Assembly: GCA_033439685.1 (NCBI GenBank)
Contig: JAUEDM010000009.1
Span: forward strand, 248,001 to 312,000
Length of the DNA: 64,000 bases
Reading direction: 5' to 3'
Origin: Apodospora peruviana
Lineage: Eukaryota; Ascomycota; Sordariomycetes; Sordariales; Lasiosphaeriaceae
Below, piece by piece: positions 31,841-43,905 of this stretch. The first letter of the stretch is position 1. Each line of letters starts with the position of its first letter. The notes beneath the pieces were generated by a model, which had not been told where the DNA came from, searched no databases, and was given only the letters and a program-made list of their open reading frames with translations. The translations under genes and the position numbers were made by a program.

Positions 31841-34195
31841 CTAGCTAGGAGGCTCTGGCCACTTATCCAAAACCTCCTCCCTACCCTCCAACACAAACGT
31901 CACATTCACCTTGGTTGGCTGATCCAACAGAAGCGTATACGTGCCCGGATACAGCACCGTATTCCCTTTCTCATCAACTCTCGCTAGGCTCCCGAGATTC
32001 CAGTCCAGCTTCGCCGTCCCTGGTTGAGAAGCAGTAACATTGAACAACCGTTTATACGTCGCGAGCGTCTTGATCGGGTATGGAGCAGGCCCGTACATGC
32101 CCGTCAAAAAGCCCAGCACCACAAAATCCGACGTGCGGGAACCGGTGTTCGTGACGGTTATCGGTATAGAAGGGAACGGACACAGATCCATGTAATACGT
32201 TCTCCCCGTGACCTTGGTGCAGTCCGCCAACACGTCCTGGATGGAGAATTTTGCTGGGTAAGCAGTGTCAGGGGATATGGAGAAGGTGGTGTAATGCAGC
32301 CCGTGCCCAAAAGGGAAGACGGGGTCTTTGTACCACCTGTAGGTCCTTCCTGGATAGGTGCCTGATGGTCGTAGAGCCATGTTGGTCTGCGGAGCTTGGC
32401 TGGTGTAGGAGGATGGGTACATGGTGATGGGCAGACGGCCTGCTGGCGCTGCGAGACCGGCGATGATGTTCATTACTGCCGTGCCGCCGTCTTGGCCTGG
32501 ATATCCCACCCACAGGATGGACTTGACGTTGGGGAGAGACAGGATGGGTGTGTCGTCGACATGTGTGCCCATCTTTATGACCACCACAGGTTTTCCGACT
32601 GCAGCGAGTTTCTGGATCATGGAAAGTTGTCCCGCTGGCCAGGAGATGGACGTGCGGTCCTGGCTTTCCTTTTCGACAGTGTTATCGATCCCACCGAAGA
32701 ACAGTATAACATTGGATTTCTGCGCGGCGCTCACGGCAGCAGAGCTGTCCGCACTCGACTGCGTCAGCGGTCCATTGACGTAGGTGACCGTGATGCCCAT
32801 GGCCTTGGCCGCCGTAACCGGATCGTGCTTGAACGGCGGGCTGCCGCTGTAGCCACCTAACATTTTATCTGCAGCGTTCGCCCAGAACCCAATCATCGCA
32901 ACCGAGAGACTCGAATTCTGCGCGATTGGCAGAAACCCATCATCATTCTTGAGCAGCACAATCCCCTCCTGAGCCGCACGGAGTGCTGTCTCCCTCGCAA
33001 AAGGTGTATTCACGTCCGCGGCCCCAAGGCTACGATACAAACTGTCCGGCCCATCAAAGTAACCCGCCCTAATCAGGCCCTGATACTGCCGTAACATCGC
33101 CTTGTCGAGCGTCGCCTGACTGAAAGCCTTGGAATTGAACGCCGAAGCGGCGTTGGGCTGCGTGCCGTCCGTCGCCCAGCACATATTATCACACCCAGCC
33201 TCGAGCGCGGCCCCAATAGCGGCCGAGTAGCTGCTCTTGTATCGGTGGCCGCCGTTCGCGTTGCCGAGATAGTAGACTGCATCGCAGTCGGAGACAACAT
33301 ACTGATTATCGTCGGTCCAGTTCCAGTGTTTGCGGAGGATCGTGTCCATGAGATACTCGTTCGCGCAGGCGGGCACCCCGTTCACGGCGTTATAGCTGCA
33401 CATTATAGACCCAACCTTGGAGTCTCTTGCGCACTGCCGGAACGGCGGCAGATAATACTCCACGAGGTCTTGAGTGGACACCTTCGCGTTGAAGTTGAAC
33501 CGCGTCGTGGAGCCGGCGTTCTCCAGATCATAGGCAGCGAAATGCTTACATGTTGCAACCACGCGATGTGTAGGACCGGTTCCCTGCATCCCGCGGACGA
33601 AGGCCTCAGCCCATTTTGAGTTGCGGAACGGATCCTCGCCCGGCGTCTCGTGGCCTCGCCCCCATCGCGGGTCGCGGAACGGGTTGACGTCCGGGGTCCA
33701 GAAGTCGAGGTGCGCGCGGCCGGCGTTGGCGAAGGCACGAGCTTCGGTGCTGATTATGATTCCCATCTGGCCGACGAGGTCGTCGTCGAAGGAGGCGCCT
33801 GTTGTGATGGCTTGCGGGAACTGTGTTGCTGCGCTGAATTGGCCGCCCCAGCTTATGCCGCGGTTGTGGGCTACCCCGTGCAGGGCTTCGTTCCACCATT
33901 GGTAGGCGGACATGCCTAGTTTTGAGAAGCCGGGCGAGTTGCTGAGACAACATTGTTAGTTGAGAGGGTGGTAAGGGGGTTGAAGGGGCAGATACTTGAC
34001 GAGGTTCGCGAGCTTGTCGCTGTTGCTCATGGCCGCTACGAGAGCGGAGGCTCTCGCCTCCGGCGAAGCCTTGGTGTCGCAGACTACATTTGATTTGAGG
34101 GGTCCGCTCTTGCACTCTGGGTATTTAACGCCGGCGTTGGCGGAGGGGGGAAGCGCGAGGACGGCTATTAGCAAACCAGCAAACGAAAGCGCCAT
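31841..34195 (-). CDS. Secreted GH3 beta-xylosidase (exo-1,4-beta-xylosidase)
   Basis: Exons 34195-33996 and 33941-31841 give 766 aa; the split codon restores NLVNNSPGFSKLGM. The signal peptide is MALSFAGLLIAVLALPPSANA. GH3 landmarks of the xylosidase subgroup follow: YQWWNEALHGVA, FWTPDVNPFRDPRWGRG, TPGEDPF, ATCKHFAAYDLE, and VVSDCDAV with the nucleophile at Asp285. The second GH3 domain is present (LLKNDDGFLPI, GGIDNTVEKESQDR), then a fibronectin-III-like C terminus (FPFGHGLHYTTF). Secreted enzymes of this type remove xylose from xylo-oligosaccharides. The GGCTAA hexamer about 495 bp upstream fits XlnR-type control, as inference. Length and motifs are complete. Confidence 0.95.
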
Positions 34196-35414
34196 GTTGG
34201 TTAGTGGTTATGATTGTTGTCAAGTCATTGAAGGCATCAAGGCGAATTCTCTCGCTAGATAAGTCTTCTTTTGGAGAATCTGTCCAGGCCCTTGGGGTCC
34301 TTTGTGGCGTTGAGCAATGCGACCCCGGTTATGACGGCGTCCCTGTTTGCAAGGTGGCAACCCGCGACAATTACCCATATGAATACCACCCATATGAATA
34401 CCCACGATGATGATGTCCATTATACGTGGCTGGCAACGGATTCCCCCTTACCCCAACCTACCTCGTATGGAGTTCTTAGGCTTTGCGATATACAATGTGT
34501 ATTATAGTAGTCAAATAGATGCAGTTCGGACATCTCGCACGTGAGTCCTCTGACAATCCCTTGGACTACAGTGGTGGTTCGTGAAGCTACGAGGTGCCCG
34601 GTGGGGAAGCCACTGAGATGTGGTTAGTGTATGAAGGTGAATTCCGAATCAGCTTGAGATATCAGGGTCGAGACAACATCCGAGGAATTGGCTAAGGTAG
34701 CGGAAGGGGCCATCATCGTTCTCTTGGCTCAAGTCTGGGATGGCGGTTATGAGGCCATTGGAGATAGTGTTGGTTATCCAGCTCTTTTGTTTTCTGGGTG
34801 CTTGATAATAATTGCTAGACCTGGGTCAAACATACTAGAAAAGTGATGCTTGAAAATGTGAAGCCCAGATGTCAATCATGTCATGGCTGTTGGATACACA
34901 TTGACCGCGCTGGATGAATTGTCCCCGCGGTCGTCTACCCAGAATTTATATTTCTCTGTCCGGCATTGCATCCGTGCTGTGCTGCGGGAGTGAGATTGGT
35001 TGCTTTCGGGGATTATTTTGCGGGGAGAGTCTGGGGAACCTTGATCAGCCGGATATTAAATCTGGACGCCTTTGCCGCTTTTGCATGTGAGGGATTCCGC
35101 CCGTCCGACCTTACTTCCACGTCATTTCTTGGCTGTACGTCCATTCGGCACAACTGGTGCCGAGATGGTTGTGATGGGAATCGGACATCAATGGCAAAGT
35201 TCAACTCCACAATCCCATCTAGTCTTGGCGTTGGGGAGTCCATTTCTTCTTCGTCCCCCCTTTGTTGGCTGTCCCCTTTTGGAAGTGGGTGACTCAGGCC
35301 GGCGAGTATCAGGTGACTCCACCTGTCTAGAGGATTTACTCCGTACGAACCCCATCACGCCAACAAACTTCCGAGGCTCTATGAGTCAGTCTCCGAGGCA
35401 CGACTTTCATCAAA
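34196..35414. other. Intergenic, 1.2 kb, beta-xylosidase upstream region
   Basis: The first part is the presumed promoter of the divergent beta-xylosidase. A short direct repeat, ACCCATATGAATACC, lies at 34373-34400. No gene is supported. Confidence 0.45.
34690..34695 (+). promoter_or_regulatory. GGCTAA hexamer, possible XlnR/Xyr1 site
   Basis: GGCTAA matches the core GGCTAR recognised by the fungal xylanolytic activator XlnR/Xyr1. It lies about 495 bp upstream of the beta-xylosidase start. A single six-base match is weak evidence by itself. Confidence 0.25.
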
Positions 35415-35522
35415 GGCTCAGTGGTCTAGTCGTATGATTCGCGCTTCGGGAAAATCTCCCTTACCTGTCTGAACAACAGGTGAAACTGTGCGAGGTCCCG
35501 GGTTCAAATCCCGGCTGAGCCC
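35415..35522 (+). tRNA. tRNA-Pro (anticodon CGG) with a 36-base intron
   Basis: The acceptor stem GGCTCAG pairs perfectly with CTGAGCC, discriminator C. The box A region reads TGGTCTAGTCGTATGATTC, typical of tRNA-Pro. The anticodon stem is CGCGC/GTGCG with loop TTCGGG, so the anticodon is CGG. About 36 extra bases after position 37 are the intron. The T arm is CCGGG-TTCAAAT-CCCGG. A T-rich run (TTTGTTTTTG) follows as the pol III terminator. It decodes CCG. Confidence 0.94.
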
Positions 35523-37983
35523 TTTGTTTTTGTCCATTTGGACACCTTGCTTGTCCTTTTTGGTTTTCTTTTTCCAGCCGGGATGCTGGCAGCGTTTATC
35601 ACTGCAAGGCTGGTTGTCGTTGATGTTTTTTATTCATATGTGGGCTCTCCGTCCGGGCGTGTGGATGACCTCAGCTGAGTGATACCTCGAACATAAAATA
35701 AGCATCATATTCTCCAAAAATTCTGCTTGTCATGGTTTTATTAGGTGGCGGTTTGCATAAGCGCGAGAAGAACTGCCGACGGGATATATTGGGCATCATT
35801 TTTCAGAGATGTGTGGTCGTGTAAGGCTCTGGATACTATTTGATGATAGGGTGGCGACATCAATCTGATATTGTCAGTGGCAAATGGCGAGTGCAGAGGG
35901 CACAGGGTGGATGCAGCGCTTCTCGGTCATGTGGAGCCTGAGGTTGATATAAACTGGCGCCTCACGCGGCTATCGCGCTTTAGGCCATGTGCATCGTTAT
36001 CTATCAATCACGGCCATCATCCCTTGTCCAACAATCCCTGGGGTTCTTCGGTATGATGAACTCTCCGGCAAATGGTATTGGTGTAACAAGCGATGCGGAG
36101 CAAAGTCCGGCATCTGCTGCTTTATCTTTTTAGGTCATGAAGAAATCTGGAGTAACTTATCACAACGTGTCCTGCTCAATGACGTAAATGTCGGTGAGTA
36201 AGTCTTCATAATCCTTTCCTTTTATGGCATTCCCGAACGTGTCGTGAAACCAGCTTGTCGACGATGTGTTCTGTTTCAGCCCAAAGACAGATGAATTGGG
36301 CGTCAATGGCCTTGCCGATTGTAGCCACCGATACGCGGAAAGAGGTTGAGTCTCTACCTACCGAGCAGACGGCTCGCTTAAGGATATCGCCGTCTTGTCT
36401 AGATCCGGCCTGGTGTATGGTGTGACTCGATCATGGACACTTCCCTCGACTGATGTCATCAGACTTCAAGTTGCAACTCTAGGGTAGGTAGTTGTATTCT
36501 CAGTCCACCACTCAAGGTATATTCGGGGTTCATTTGTTGCTTATTTACCAACAAAAGATTGCAGATCATGAAACGCACGAGCAGATATATAATTCTAATT
36601 TCTAGATGGGCTAGGCGATATTTGAACGACGGTCCAGACCGGAGAAGCCAGCGTCGATAGCAGCAAGCCCGATAAATGGGATCGTTCCCTAGGACTACCG
36701 CATTCTGCCACGTATGTCATACGACGCCCCGGACGCTTTGGGTCTAGACCGCGTGGACGGCGTGATTTATGGGCTCGTGCCTCAGGCAGGCTACACGGCG
36801 TGTTATTGGTCCTGCTCTTTGCTGAACTCTCAGTGTGACACTACTGGTTTCCATTGATAAGGGAAGAACGGGCCGTTTTGGGCGGGCCAACAGCGTGGCC
36901 GCAACGTCGGAAGGATACGGCACAGGTGGAATGGAAGCGAGCCGCCATTTTGTCCCCGGTGTTATCTTAGGGTTCTAACATGGTGCTGGATATTGCAGGC
37001 CCTTTGACCTGTTACTATATCGGTGCTTAATAATTTAGGCGCGTGTCAAGCAGCAGTCCGGTGGTCCAAATCAGCTTCTAACTGGAAGTAATCAAGTGCC
37101 GTCGAGGTGTTCTTGGGGGAGCAGGTGGTAAGTCCCAGGTCTAGAAACGCTCTGTTTCAGCCTCCAACCCGATTTACTCCTGTGACTCACACTACGTTGG
37201 ATAAAGGATTTGGAGTCTTCGGCAGTAGTCTACTAGAAAATGCCGCCGTGAGCCTTGGTGTAACCGGTGAGGACAAAATACCGACCCAGAAAGCCATGGG
37301 CTTCCCTGAATCCTATCCTCTTGACAGGAAGTCTGTCGGGTAGGGACGCATGGACACGGACCGCATAACGGAGCACTTTTGTAAGGTGGTGTATGTGCGT
37401 GCTCACGAGACCGGGGAGATCAGCAGCATGGTGCTGCTCGGCATCTTATGGCATGCAGGCCCCATGCCGCCTGGCGAATGTCTATTGGGCACATCGAGAG
37501 CCGTGGCAGATATTTGATATGTGCATGCACTGCGATACTCATGAAGGAGCAGCCAGAAATGGCACCTTGGGAGTTGGTACCACCGTGGTACAGGGCTGCA
37601 GGTCGGCAGCCACTGGCCTATGAGGTTCCGCAGAAAGAACAGACCAGCAGCCTATTGGCCGTGTATCTGTTATCACCAGATTTCTATAGGTAGGGTTCCG
37701 CAGCATTCTTGACCCAATGCAGTTGGCCCTTTCATGCAATCCCCAGACATGCACGCCAGTCTCCCGTCTGACCAGGATGAGGAGCCGGATCTTGGCAAGA
37801 AGACCGTCGGGTCGAGATGGCTTGCTTGTAAGGATTCGTGAATAAAAACCAGGCCCTTTGTCACGGAATGATGCCAACTCTGCTCCGCGGATCACCATTT
37901 TACGAGCAAGCAGACGACAAGGTTTCGAGACAACCACTGACACTCAACACCCGGGTTCTAAAGAAGATTTTCTGATCGGTTAC
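35523..37983. other. Intergenic, 2.5 kb
   Basis: No gene is supported on either strand. ORFs here are short and without motifs or splice structure. Confidence 0.5.
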
Positions 37984-38242
37984 ATGGCGGTGAGTTATAC
38001 CGAGTCTTCCACCAGCCCTGCCGATACCTGAGCGACTGATGACCCTTTTCCACCAGTTCGCAGTGGGCGACACAGTTCGCATCTACGGCGATACAATCAT
38101 ATACAAAGTCTTGGCCGTGACAAACACATTGGTCACAATCCTCATAATGAACCCCCAGCCCGACGGCACACAGCACTACTTCAGTTCCACGTCGCTCCAG
38201 AGCATTGATGCGTCGAGACTCGAGAAGGTTCAAGTCGGATGA
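37984..38242 (+). CDS. Small 63-aa protein, SH3-like, unknown
   Basis: The exons are 37984-37989, which holds only ATG GCG, and 38057-38242. A GTGAGT donor follows the second codon. CTGATGAC branch-like sequence and a CCACCAG acceptor lead into TTCGCAGTGGGC in phase 0. The protein is MA followed by FAVGDTVRIYGDTIIYKVLA, then TNTLVTILIMNPQ and SLQSIDASRLEKVQVG. The alternating strands suggest a small beta-barrel. The two-codon first exon is unusual but the splice signals are good; an alternative start at ATG 38039 in the same frame needs no intron. Confidence 0.5.
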
Positions 38243-39165
38243 GGTCGAAGTACGGAGTGAAGACAGTGCGAGGCTGGGAAGCGAGGTATCTTGAGGGGAT
38301 TAGATGTAATGGGTACTAGCCTATTGTTTGTAATTAATACATCGGACATGTGGTCAAACAGTCTCAGTTTCAATAATACCCCTGGCCGCCAGGAATCCTT
38401 CACCCCTAACCCTCTTGAAGCCGCAGAGAAATGTACCAAAACAAACCCCTTTCCCATGCCCCACCCCTGAACCTAGCTACCAATTGGACGGCTTGGCAGC
38501 AGGATCAATAAATCCGACCAGCCGGATGGCTTATTCCTTGTGACCACTATCCGAGTCTGGTTCTAAAGCAGGGGACCAAAAAGCTACCTACCTAGCAGTG
38601 TTCTCTCGTCTTGCACAAGAGACTCAAAGTTTCCCTCCTATCTCCGTCTTCGCTAAGATAGAGACGTGAACCAGAAATGAGCAGCTTCCGAACCTTGCAT
38701 CAGCCCTGCATAACTCCCTACCTCTGCTTCATCCAAGATACCCTCCAGGTTCCAGCAATTTTGGGATTGGTCCGTCCACCACACTTGGATTCACAAGTAC
38801 CAGCACGACTGATATGGTCGGCGATTCCCTCCATCATCGGAGTGGGTTACGACGCAACCATCCATTATAGGAGCGAAGAACCATAATAGGAGGGATGTGA
38901 GGACCCCACACATAACGTTGAGCTGGAAACCTCGAAGAGGTTCCCAACTACCAGTACCCATAAGCGTGCCCGGAGCACGAAAGGTCCGAAACGCTACCAC
39001 ATCCATCGTCCAAAACGCCCTCAATTACGCAGTGCGTGCACGTCCTGAGGCCAATTCTCAAGGGAAGTGCAAAGTTAAGCCTTGCACAACAGCACCCAGA
39101 CATCGAAGGGCCGTCGCTAGACGAGCTGCAAGCAGAGGATCTATACAGGAAACAGTGACGTGAAC
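38243..39165. other. Intergenic, 0.9 kb
   Basis: No supported gene. Several short ORFs overlap without motifs. Confidence 0.4.
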
Positions 39166-39510
39166 ATGCCTCGTCGGCCAGGTAATGACACACCCGTCAT
39201 CAAAGACTCCAGCAAGATATTTTGGGCACCATTCACCAGCTGGGAAAGACGAACGTTTCCCGAGCCAATCACTGACTTCAAGCACGACGCTATTGCACTC
39301 GTTGAGTTCACGCGCGCATGGGATTCTCTGAACAAAGTTTCGCAATCGGGAACAGATAACCCACAGCGAATAACCCTCATCAAAGAAGACCTGGAGAAGA
39401 TGCCGCGAGAGAACGAAAGCGACGGCAAAGCTGACAACAAATGGGTCAGCCAGGGCAAAAAGTACATCTGCGAGTTGACGGGCCTGATTAACCTCAGCGG
39501 AGTTCGCTGA
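39166..39510 (+). CDS. Unknown 114-aa open frame
   Basis: The frame gives a mostly helical, charged product (FWAPFTSWERRTFPEPITDF, LVEFTRAWDSLNKV, LIKEDLEKMPRENES). It has no introns, signal peptide or recognised family. A longer antisense ORF covers the same bases. It could be the relic of a larger gene in this relic-rich stretch. Confidence 0.3.
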   Translation: MPRRPGNDTPVIKDSSKIFWAPFTSWERRTFPEPITDFKHDAIALVEFTRAWDSLNKVSQSGTDNPQRITLIKEDLEKMPRENESDGKADNKWVSQGKKYICELTGLINLSGVR

Positions 39511-39532
39511 TACGGGAGGAACGCGCACCTAC

Positions 39533-39622
39533 CAGTCGCTCCTCCAATGCGCAACTCTCGGCCTCTTCGTGTCGGCGTTGCCCTTCTCTTAGCAACCGTC
39601 GCAGTTCGTCGATGTCCTCCAT
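39533..39622 (-). pseudogene. N-terminal coiled-coil fragment of a repeated fungal gene family
   Basis: Thirty codons from ATG at 39622 give MEDIDELRRLLREGQ then RRHEEAESCALEERL and run into a GTAGGT donor. This resembles the start of a fungal family opening with ELxRLLREERQRREEAE before a conserved domain that I know only by pattern. No continuation was found downstream on the same strand, so this looks like an orphan first exon. Confidence 0.4.
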
Positions 39623-40786
39623 TTGTGATTGTAGCGTAGACAAGCCTGGACGTTCGGGTGAGGCTTGTGGCAGTATAGGGAAGGGTGGAAGCCGCGGGTT
39701 TCAATGCGGAGAGGCTAGGATTGCAGATTGCAGATGATTTCGGGAGTGCGTGAGGGTGTGGTCTGGGGGGTGGTAATTTGTGTTTGTTCTTGTTAGGTGG
39801 CCAGTCGCACTGGAGCGTGAATGGGGACCCGGAGGGCTGCAATGGACATTAACCTTGCTTGGCATGCCTTCGGAGTCCCGAACGTGCTGGCGGTAAGGGC
39901 CAACAACGACCTGCAGTCTTCAAGCCACCCATCACGGGTAATGCAGCTTGCTCGCTGCGTCAAAAACCAGAAGTACCCCAATCTTCAAGCGTGCTATCCG
40001 GAGGAAAGCTACACAAGTCTGATCAACCGTAACGGACAGACTCACTTCAGAACCTCCTCACTTCCTCTCTTCTGAAAACATGTTTTTAGACAGCTTCGCT
40101 CTTCGAAATTGCGATAAAGGCGTCAACCGGAGAAAGTCGACGGGCAAGAGCGCTCTAGCGAAAGGAGATGGGTTCTGAGACCTATCGGTACGATGGGTTT
40201 CAGCGAAACGAGCATCGGCCCAGATCAACAGGCTAGGATCCAAGCTACCGCACGTCGGCTTCCATCATACCGTTATGTCCCCTCTAAACGGAGGAGCAGT
40301 TTGACCAGCGTCTTCAATCCTTACCATGGTCAATCGTAGATGCTCCCTTCTATTTACAATACCATAATGGGCCTTTGCCCAACACATCCGAGAAAAAGCC
40401 ATCAAACAGACGCCGGCGCACAGTTGATGATAGCGATTACGTGGCCCGGGACGGACGATCAAGATCACACCCGCGTTAACGCGCGATCTTCCGTCGGTAT
40501 CCTGGATAAACACCTTCTCCCTAACGGGGGCGACGTCCGTCCTCTGTGATAGAGCACGACTTCACCAGTGTCATGAGACCAGCCCCTCTTCATGGCCACG
40601 TATTACGTGTACTTCCCGTTTATGGCTGCGCTGCCGCGGCGCTCGATACTGCCGGCCGGCAGAACACTCACAGTATGACACTTGCAGTGTGGTCGAGCTC
40701 CTCCGTGATGTTAAACGCGCGCATAAGGGTCAACCGGCGGATTCTCGCCTTCTCCATCTCACATGACAATTCCAATGTGAGGATCT
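39623..40786. other. Relic-rich intergenic, 1.2 kb
   Basis: Short ORFs only. No motif is recognised. Confidence 0.35.
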
Positions 40787-41429
40787 ATGGTTACTACACG
40801 GGTGATTGTAGTCCTAAGCCGCGACCTCCTTGACTCGGCCATCACCGTAGTTACACTCGTAGAACCTGCTAAGATAATCAACAGATTTCTCAGCGAGGTT
40901 AATAAAGCATCTCTCCGGATCAAGAATAGTGGTTATCCGCTTCTTCTCATGGTACGTCTCTTCCCATGCGCATTAACCTTAACCCTGTTGTCACATTTGA
41001 TCTTGTCTTCTTCGGTGGCGATAACCACAAGGGGTTGGCAAAAGTCTCGGGTCCAGTCATAGTAAAGGTCCCATCGTGGTGCGTCTGGTACACTGGCGGG
41101 TTTCTGTCTGGTCTCTGCGAAGGTTTCTTTTTGTCACGGCATCGAAGGTCACTCACTACCTCTGTCTCAATAATGGCACTCGATATAAGGGCATCAGTAT
41201 CGTACAGCTTAAAGCAGCCCTGGAGCCGGGCGTATCGGTCACCCTGTTCACGACAGCCTGTTTCTCTGAAGGCTGGGCAAGACCCGGTATTACCGCCATA
41301 CAATCCACACAATGGATGAACGTTGAGCAGCTGAAGCCACTCCAGACACCTTATTTACAAGACAAGACCATATATTGGGCTGCACCAAATAATCAGCATT
41401 TACAAGACAAGATCTGTCTGCATATATGA
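40787..41429 (+). pseudogene. C-terminal half of an unknown caspase-like fungal family
   Basis: The + strand reads VIVVLSRDLLDSAITVV, PAKIINRFLSEVNKAS and SGYPLLLM up to a GTACGT donor near 40951. Then FFGGDNHKG is seen in one frame, and HYLCLNNGTRYKGIS, then LKAALEPGVSVTLFTTACF and SEGWARPGIT in another. By memory of the pattern, intact fungal members have a PLLLLVFGHGD segment followed by VxLTLLTTxCYSGGW, i.e. a His-Gly and Cys pair reminiscent of caspase-fold peptidases. Here the His of FGHG reads Gly and the frame changes. The missing N-terminal half matches a relic on the opposite strand at 44.7-45.0 kb. The caspase-like label is inference. Confidence 0.45.
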
Positions 41430-42390
41430 CAAACCCCGTGTCCGAGTCTTGTGCATATTAGGAATATGCTTAACCGTGGCTTCCGATATTTTTAACGGTA
41501 TTAATAGTCGAGCTTGGGTGGAATTTATCGATCCGGGTATAACTTCAAGTTATAGCGCCGAAAAAAAAAAGCATCCAAACTCCCTAAGCTGAGAGCCGGA
41601 TTAGAGCTTCCCACTTTTTGCCTGGGGGGAATTGGCCGAGTAATACAAAGTCTAGATGTGCACAGTTTGCGCGTATCCATCTGTGCCCGTTTTCAGCCTT
41701 CTTTTATGGGCCAAGATTAAATGGTACCCCTTTCTAACCGCCGTGCCAGCCTTAGACGTCTGACTGAATTCTTCTTTCTTCAGGAAAATTCACCTACGCG
41801 AAAGAATCACCTGCGAAAAAAATCACCTAGCCGAAAATTGGCCTAGCAAGCTTCTCTCCTAGACCTGCATTAACAGCAATGCGTCCGAGGCGTACTGGGT
41901 GAGTAAGAGTCTTGCTAGTTAATCATGTGGTAAAGTCCTACCTAACCCTGCCGACATTAGTAAGTTACTTTTCAAAGCTTTGGACTGGACAAGAAAATAC
42001 CTCTTATGTTTCACTTATAGTTCCGTATTCCTTCTCCGAGACGGATTTACCAGACATTTGAAGCTCATGACTGTCCAGCTAGCATGCATAACAGCGAGAT
42101 CGAGACATACGTCTACGTAAAATGAATATCAAGACGTATATTAGACGCCAAAAAATCCTTCTTGTCCAGATTGTGGTCAGTCAAAGTACTTAGATGTTCC
42201 GGCACGGTAGCTCTTCCTGTATCGGCCGGATCTTTCCCTATAGATCCTCGTGCGTGTTGACTTTCTCTGGGCTGATATTCTGTAAGTTGATGATGGTGAT
42301 ATCAATCCGCACTGCAGGCGAGTGAGGCTCTCTGCCATTTCAACCGTTGAAATTGCACGAACTAGCCGATTTGATCAAGTGCGCTTGTCA
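41430..42390. other. Intergenic, about 1 kb, AT-richer
   Basis: No gene is recognised. An A-run lies near 41562-41571. Confidence 0.45.
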
Positions 42391-43232
42391 TCATGTCACA
42401 GCGCCGCGAGGATACAAGACTCTCGTTGCCATCTCTTGCGGCGAAATCCATTGCCTCGCCAGCAGCCTGAACAGCTTAGCTGCCAGGCCGCCAGCAAGGA
42501 GGCGGCGATCCGACAATTGACGAACCACATGTGCCGGCAACTCGTCCTTGTCCCGGCAGTCCTTGTCCACATTGCTGTCGCCCGGGGCATCCAATGAGTT
42601 GAACTCGGACCAACCGTGTTGCAGCAGCAGCAGCAGCTGCTGCAGTTCTTCCGGGTTGGCCGGCGGTGCAGCGGGAGTGGTGAGCGCGGCCGGGCGAGGG
42701 GACGATTCATCGGCTCTGCTCGACCTGGAGGATGCCCAGACACTTGAAGCCAAAGTTGGTAGGTTTTCCCCTACCTCAGCTGATGTCGCCGCACAGCAAG
42801 TGCACGTAGGGGGAGCTGCATGAAACCCGAGGGCCCCATCGTGTTCGTCAGAGTCTGAGTCGTCTTTGTGGCCGTACAAGAGCAGATAGAACTTGTGGTT
42901 GTAATCGGTGTAATGATACGCGAAAAATAGAGCAGACCTCGCTGCGCGATATGGTTTCGGTCGACTTCTTTGTGTTGGCTTCTCGTACTTGACGAGGTTG
43001 GGGTCCATTATCCTTTTGCTGCCCATCCGGCATATACCAGATTACTCTCCGGCAAAGCTTGCCATTCGGAAGTGAGGTCGTCCGCATAATGAAACATCCC
43101 AAACACGTCTCCGCGAGCCAAGATCTCGGCCGGCCTCGCCGTCCTCCCCTCAACCCAGCAGCACGGCACCACAGGCCCTATCCCGGTTGAATGGCTGGCT
43201 CGTGAGGGTTGGGTCCCCTGGTCCGCACACAC
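42391..43232 (-). CDS. Unknown protein, uncertain two-exon model
   Basis: Two overlapping minus-strand frames look partly coding: 43232-43008 (GPVVPCCWVEGRTARPAEIL, GDVFGMFHYADDLTSEWQAL) and 43026-42391 (RSALFFAYHYTDYNHKFYLL, LYGHKDDSDSDEHDG, later NPEELQQLLLLLQHGWSEF and LARQWISPQEMATRVL). A GTATAT donor near 43042 may link them, but no clear acceptor was chosen. No family is recognised. A CAG/CTG run near 42621-42643 encodes the Leu-rich part. Confidence 0.3.
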
Positions 43233-43455
43233 CCTGCGAGGCGGTAATATACGGTAGATTTCAGCGACGGGAGTCGCGAGTCGTCACCGTCGGGTGCGAT
43301 CAGGTCGAGACCAGGTCTTCCGGGGCCTCTTCCGATTTCACGGCCGGATGACGTGGTTGATTCTCCTTGTTCTTGTCACTGATGACGGCCTTCTATTCTC
43401 GAGTCTTGTCCCGCGTGCCACCAACCAGGACTAAAGTGTACGGTAGACTGGCAAC

Positions 43456-43905
43456 ATGATGGTCATCTTGCTCGGACGCGACGCCGGCTCCGGCTTATGG
43501 CCGGCAGCTCACTTCAAGCGGTCGCCCTATACCTATACTACCGCCAAGGTCTACGACCATATCACAACTATGGACTGTCGAGAGATCGAAGCTGATACTG
43601 CCAAGCGCAGGACCCAAAGGTTTTCGGCACTGCAAGAGGTGGTTGAGCCGAACCACCCATTCAATGATGGTGGCAATGCCTACTATATGACGCCAGCGGA
43701 GTACAAAATCAGTATGGATACCACCAAGAGTGTGGTGTTCATTCTCCAGGTGATCAAGTCCATTGCAATTAATGGCAGATTTGAAGATATGGATTCGGAG
43801 ACGAAGACGCCTGATCAGGGTGACTGCAAGGGCCATGGCATAATTACATCGCCACCTCGGTCCAGTCGGACGTCGCCAGGACACTTTGACAGGACCGCCT
43901 GTTAA
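43456..43905 (+). CDS. Unknown 149-aa open frame, weak
   Basis: The single frame includes TTMDCREIEADTAKRRTQRF, AYYMTPAEYKISMDTTKSVV and FILQVIKSIAINGRFEDMDS, which looks protein-like, but no family, signal peptide or splice evidence supports it. It may be another decayed gene. Confidence 0.22.
   Translation: MMVILLGRDAGSGLWPAAHFKRSPYTYTTAKVYDHITTMDCREIEADTAKRRTQRFSALQEVVEPNHPFNDGGNAYYMTPAEYKISMDTTKSVVFILQVIKSIAINGRFEDMDSETKTPDQGDCKGHGIITSPPRSSRTSPGHFDRTAC

Noticed and set aside
39141..39842. 233-codon minus-strand frame
   Set aside because: No recognisable domain, low-complexity start, overlaps the MEDIDEL coiled-coil fragment in another frame and a + strand frame; not called as a gene.
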